A stretch of 44,301 nt of DNA from Caryophanales bacterium (lineage in GTDB: Bacteria > Bacillota > Bacilli > Bacillales > Amphibacillaceae), in the NCBI GenBank assembly GCA_029257405.1, contig JARIBO010000028.1, forward strand, positions 1 to 44,301. Direction: 5' to 3'. Positions 44,301 through 44,301 of the stretch are shown one piece after another. Under the pieces are notes generated by a model. The model made no database searches, was not told the origin of the DNA, and saw only the letters and a program-made list of their open reading frames with translations. Made by a program: the position numbers and the translations under genes. Position 1 is the first letter of the stretch; each line of letters begins with the position of its first letter.

Positions 44301-44301
44301 A

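Overview
The window is low-GC Bacillota chromosome with strong AGGAGG-type ribosome binding sites and short operons closed by hairpin-plus-T terminators. A full set of lower mevalonate-pathway genes, a class II HMG-CoA reductase, an HssRS-like haem-sensing pair, the bacillithiol protein BrxC/YtxJ, the cdaA-cdaR-glmM operon and FabI point to Staphylococcales. A Jeotgalicoccus/Salinicoccus/Macrococcus-type relative fits better than core Staphylococcus, because the gene order differs from S. aureus. This placement is inference from gene content. I see no insertion sequence, prophage, CRISPR array or rRNA.

Layout: 1-3.1 kb holds a partial Eis-like acetyltransferase, hssR-hssS and a small His-rich membrane protein. 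3.1-5.3 kb (minus) holds brxC, a YisP-like prenyl synthase and an EamA exporter. 5.4-8.1 kb (minus) is a GntR/YtrA-type ABC operon of four overlapping genes. 8.2-12.1 kb holds a YaiI/DUF188 gene and the hom-thrC-thrB operon. 12.1-15.1 kb (minus) is a TrpXYZ-type ABC importer, divergent from an MFS transporter. 16.6-18.8 kb holds a VOC protein, a small membrane protein and metA. 19.0-22.2 kb holds a TetR regulator and a large YhgE/Pip protein. It is followed by a gene-free stretch of about 240 bp with DnaA-box-like sites.

22.5-24.6 kb (minus) is a polar amino acid ABC importer with a fused binding-protein/permease. 24.8-27.2 kb holds an RpiR regulator and a class III aminotransferase. 27.3-31.4 kb holds a bacterial-PH gene pair, an NhaC antiporter and a queT gene behind a preQ1-I riboswitch. 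31.5-35.8 kb (minus) holds plsC, a glutaredoxin with two CsoR-type operators, and glmM-cdaR-cdaA. 36-42.2 kb holds a VanW-domain lipoprotein, arginase, and mvaA-mvaK1-mvaD-mvaK2. 42.4-42.8 kb (minus) is a four-tRNA operon, followed by fabI and a partial niaR.

Functional links: homoserine made by Hom feeds ThrB/ThrC and MetA, whose Glu111 suggests acetyl-CoA use. The mevalonate enzymes feed isoprenoid synthesis, where the YisP-like enzyme could act. The best new leads are regulatory: 11-bp-period GTTC repeats before both hssR and the His-motif membrane protein, paired CsoR-type operators before a glutaredoxin, a DnaA-box-like cluster away from oriC, and clean palindromes at the RpiR/aminotransferase and TrpXYZ-type promoters.
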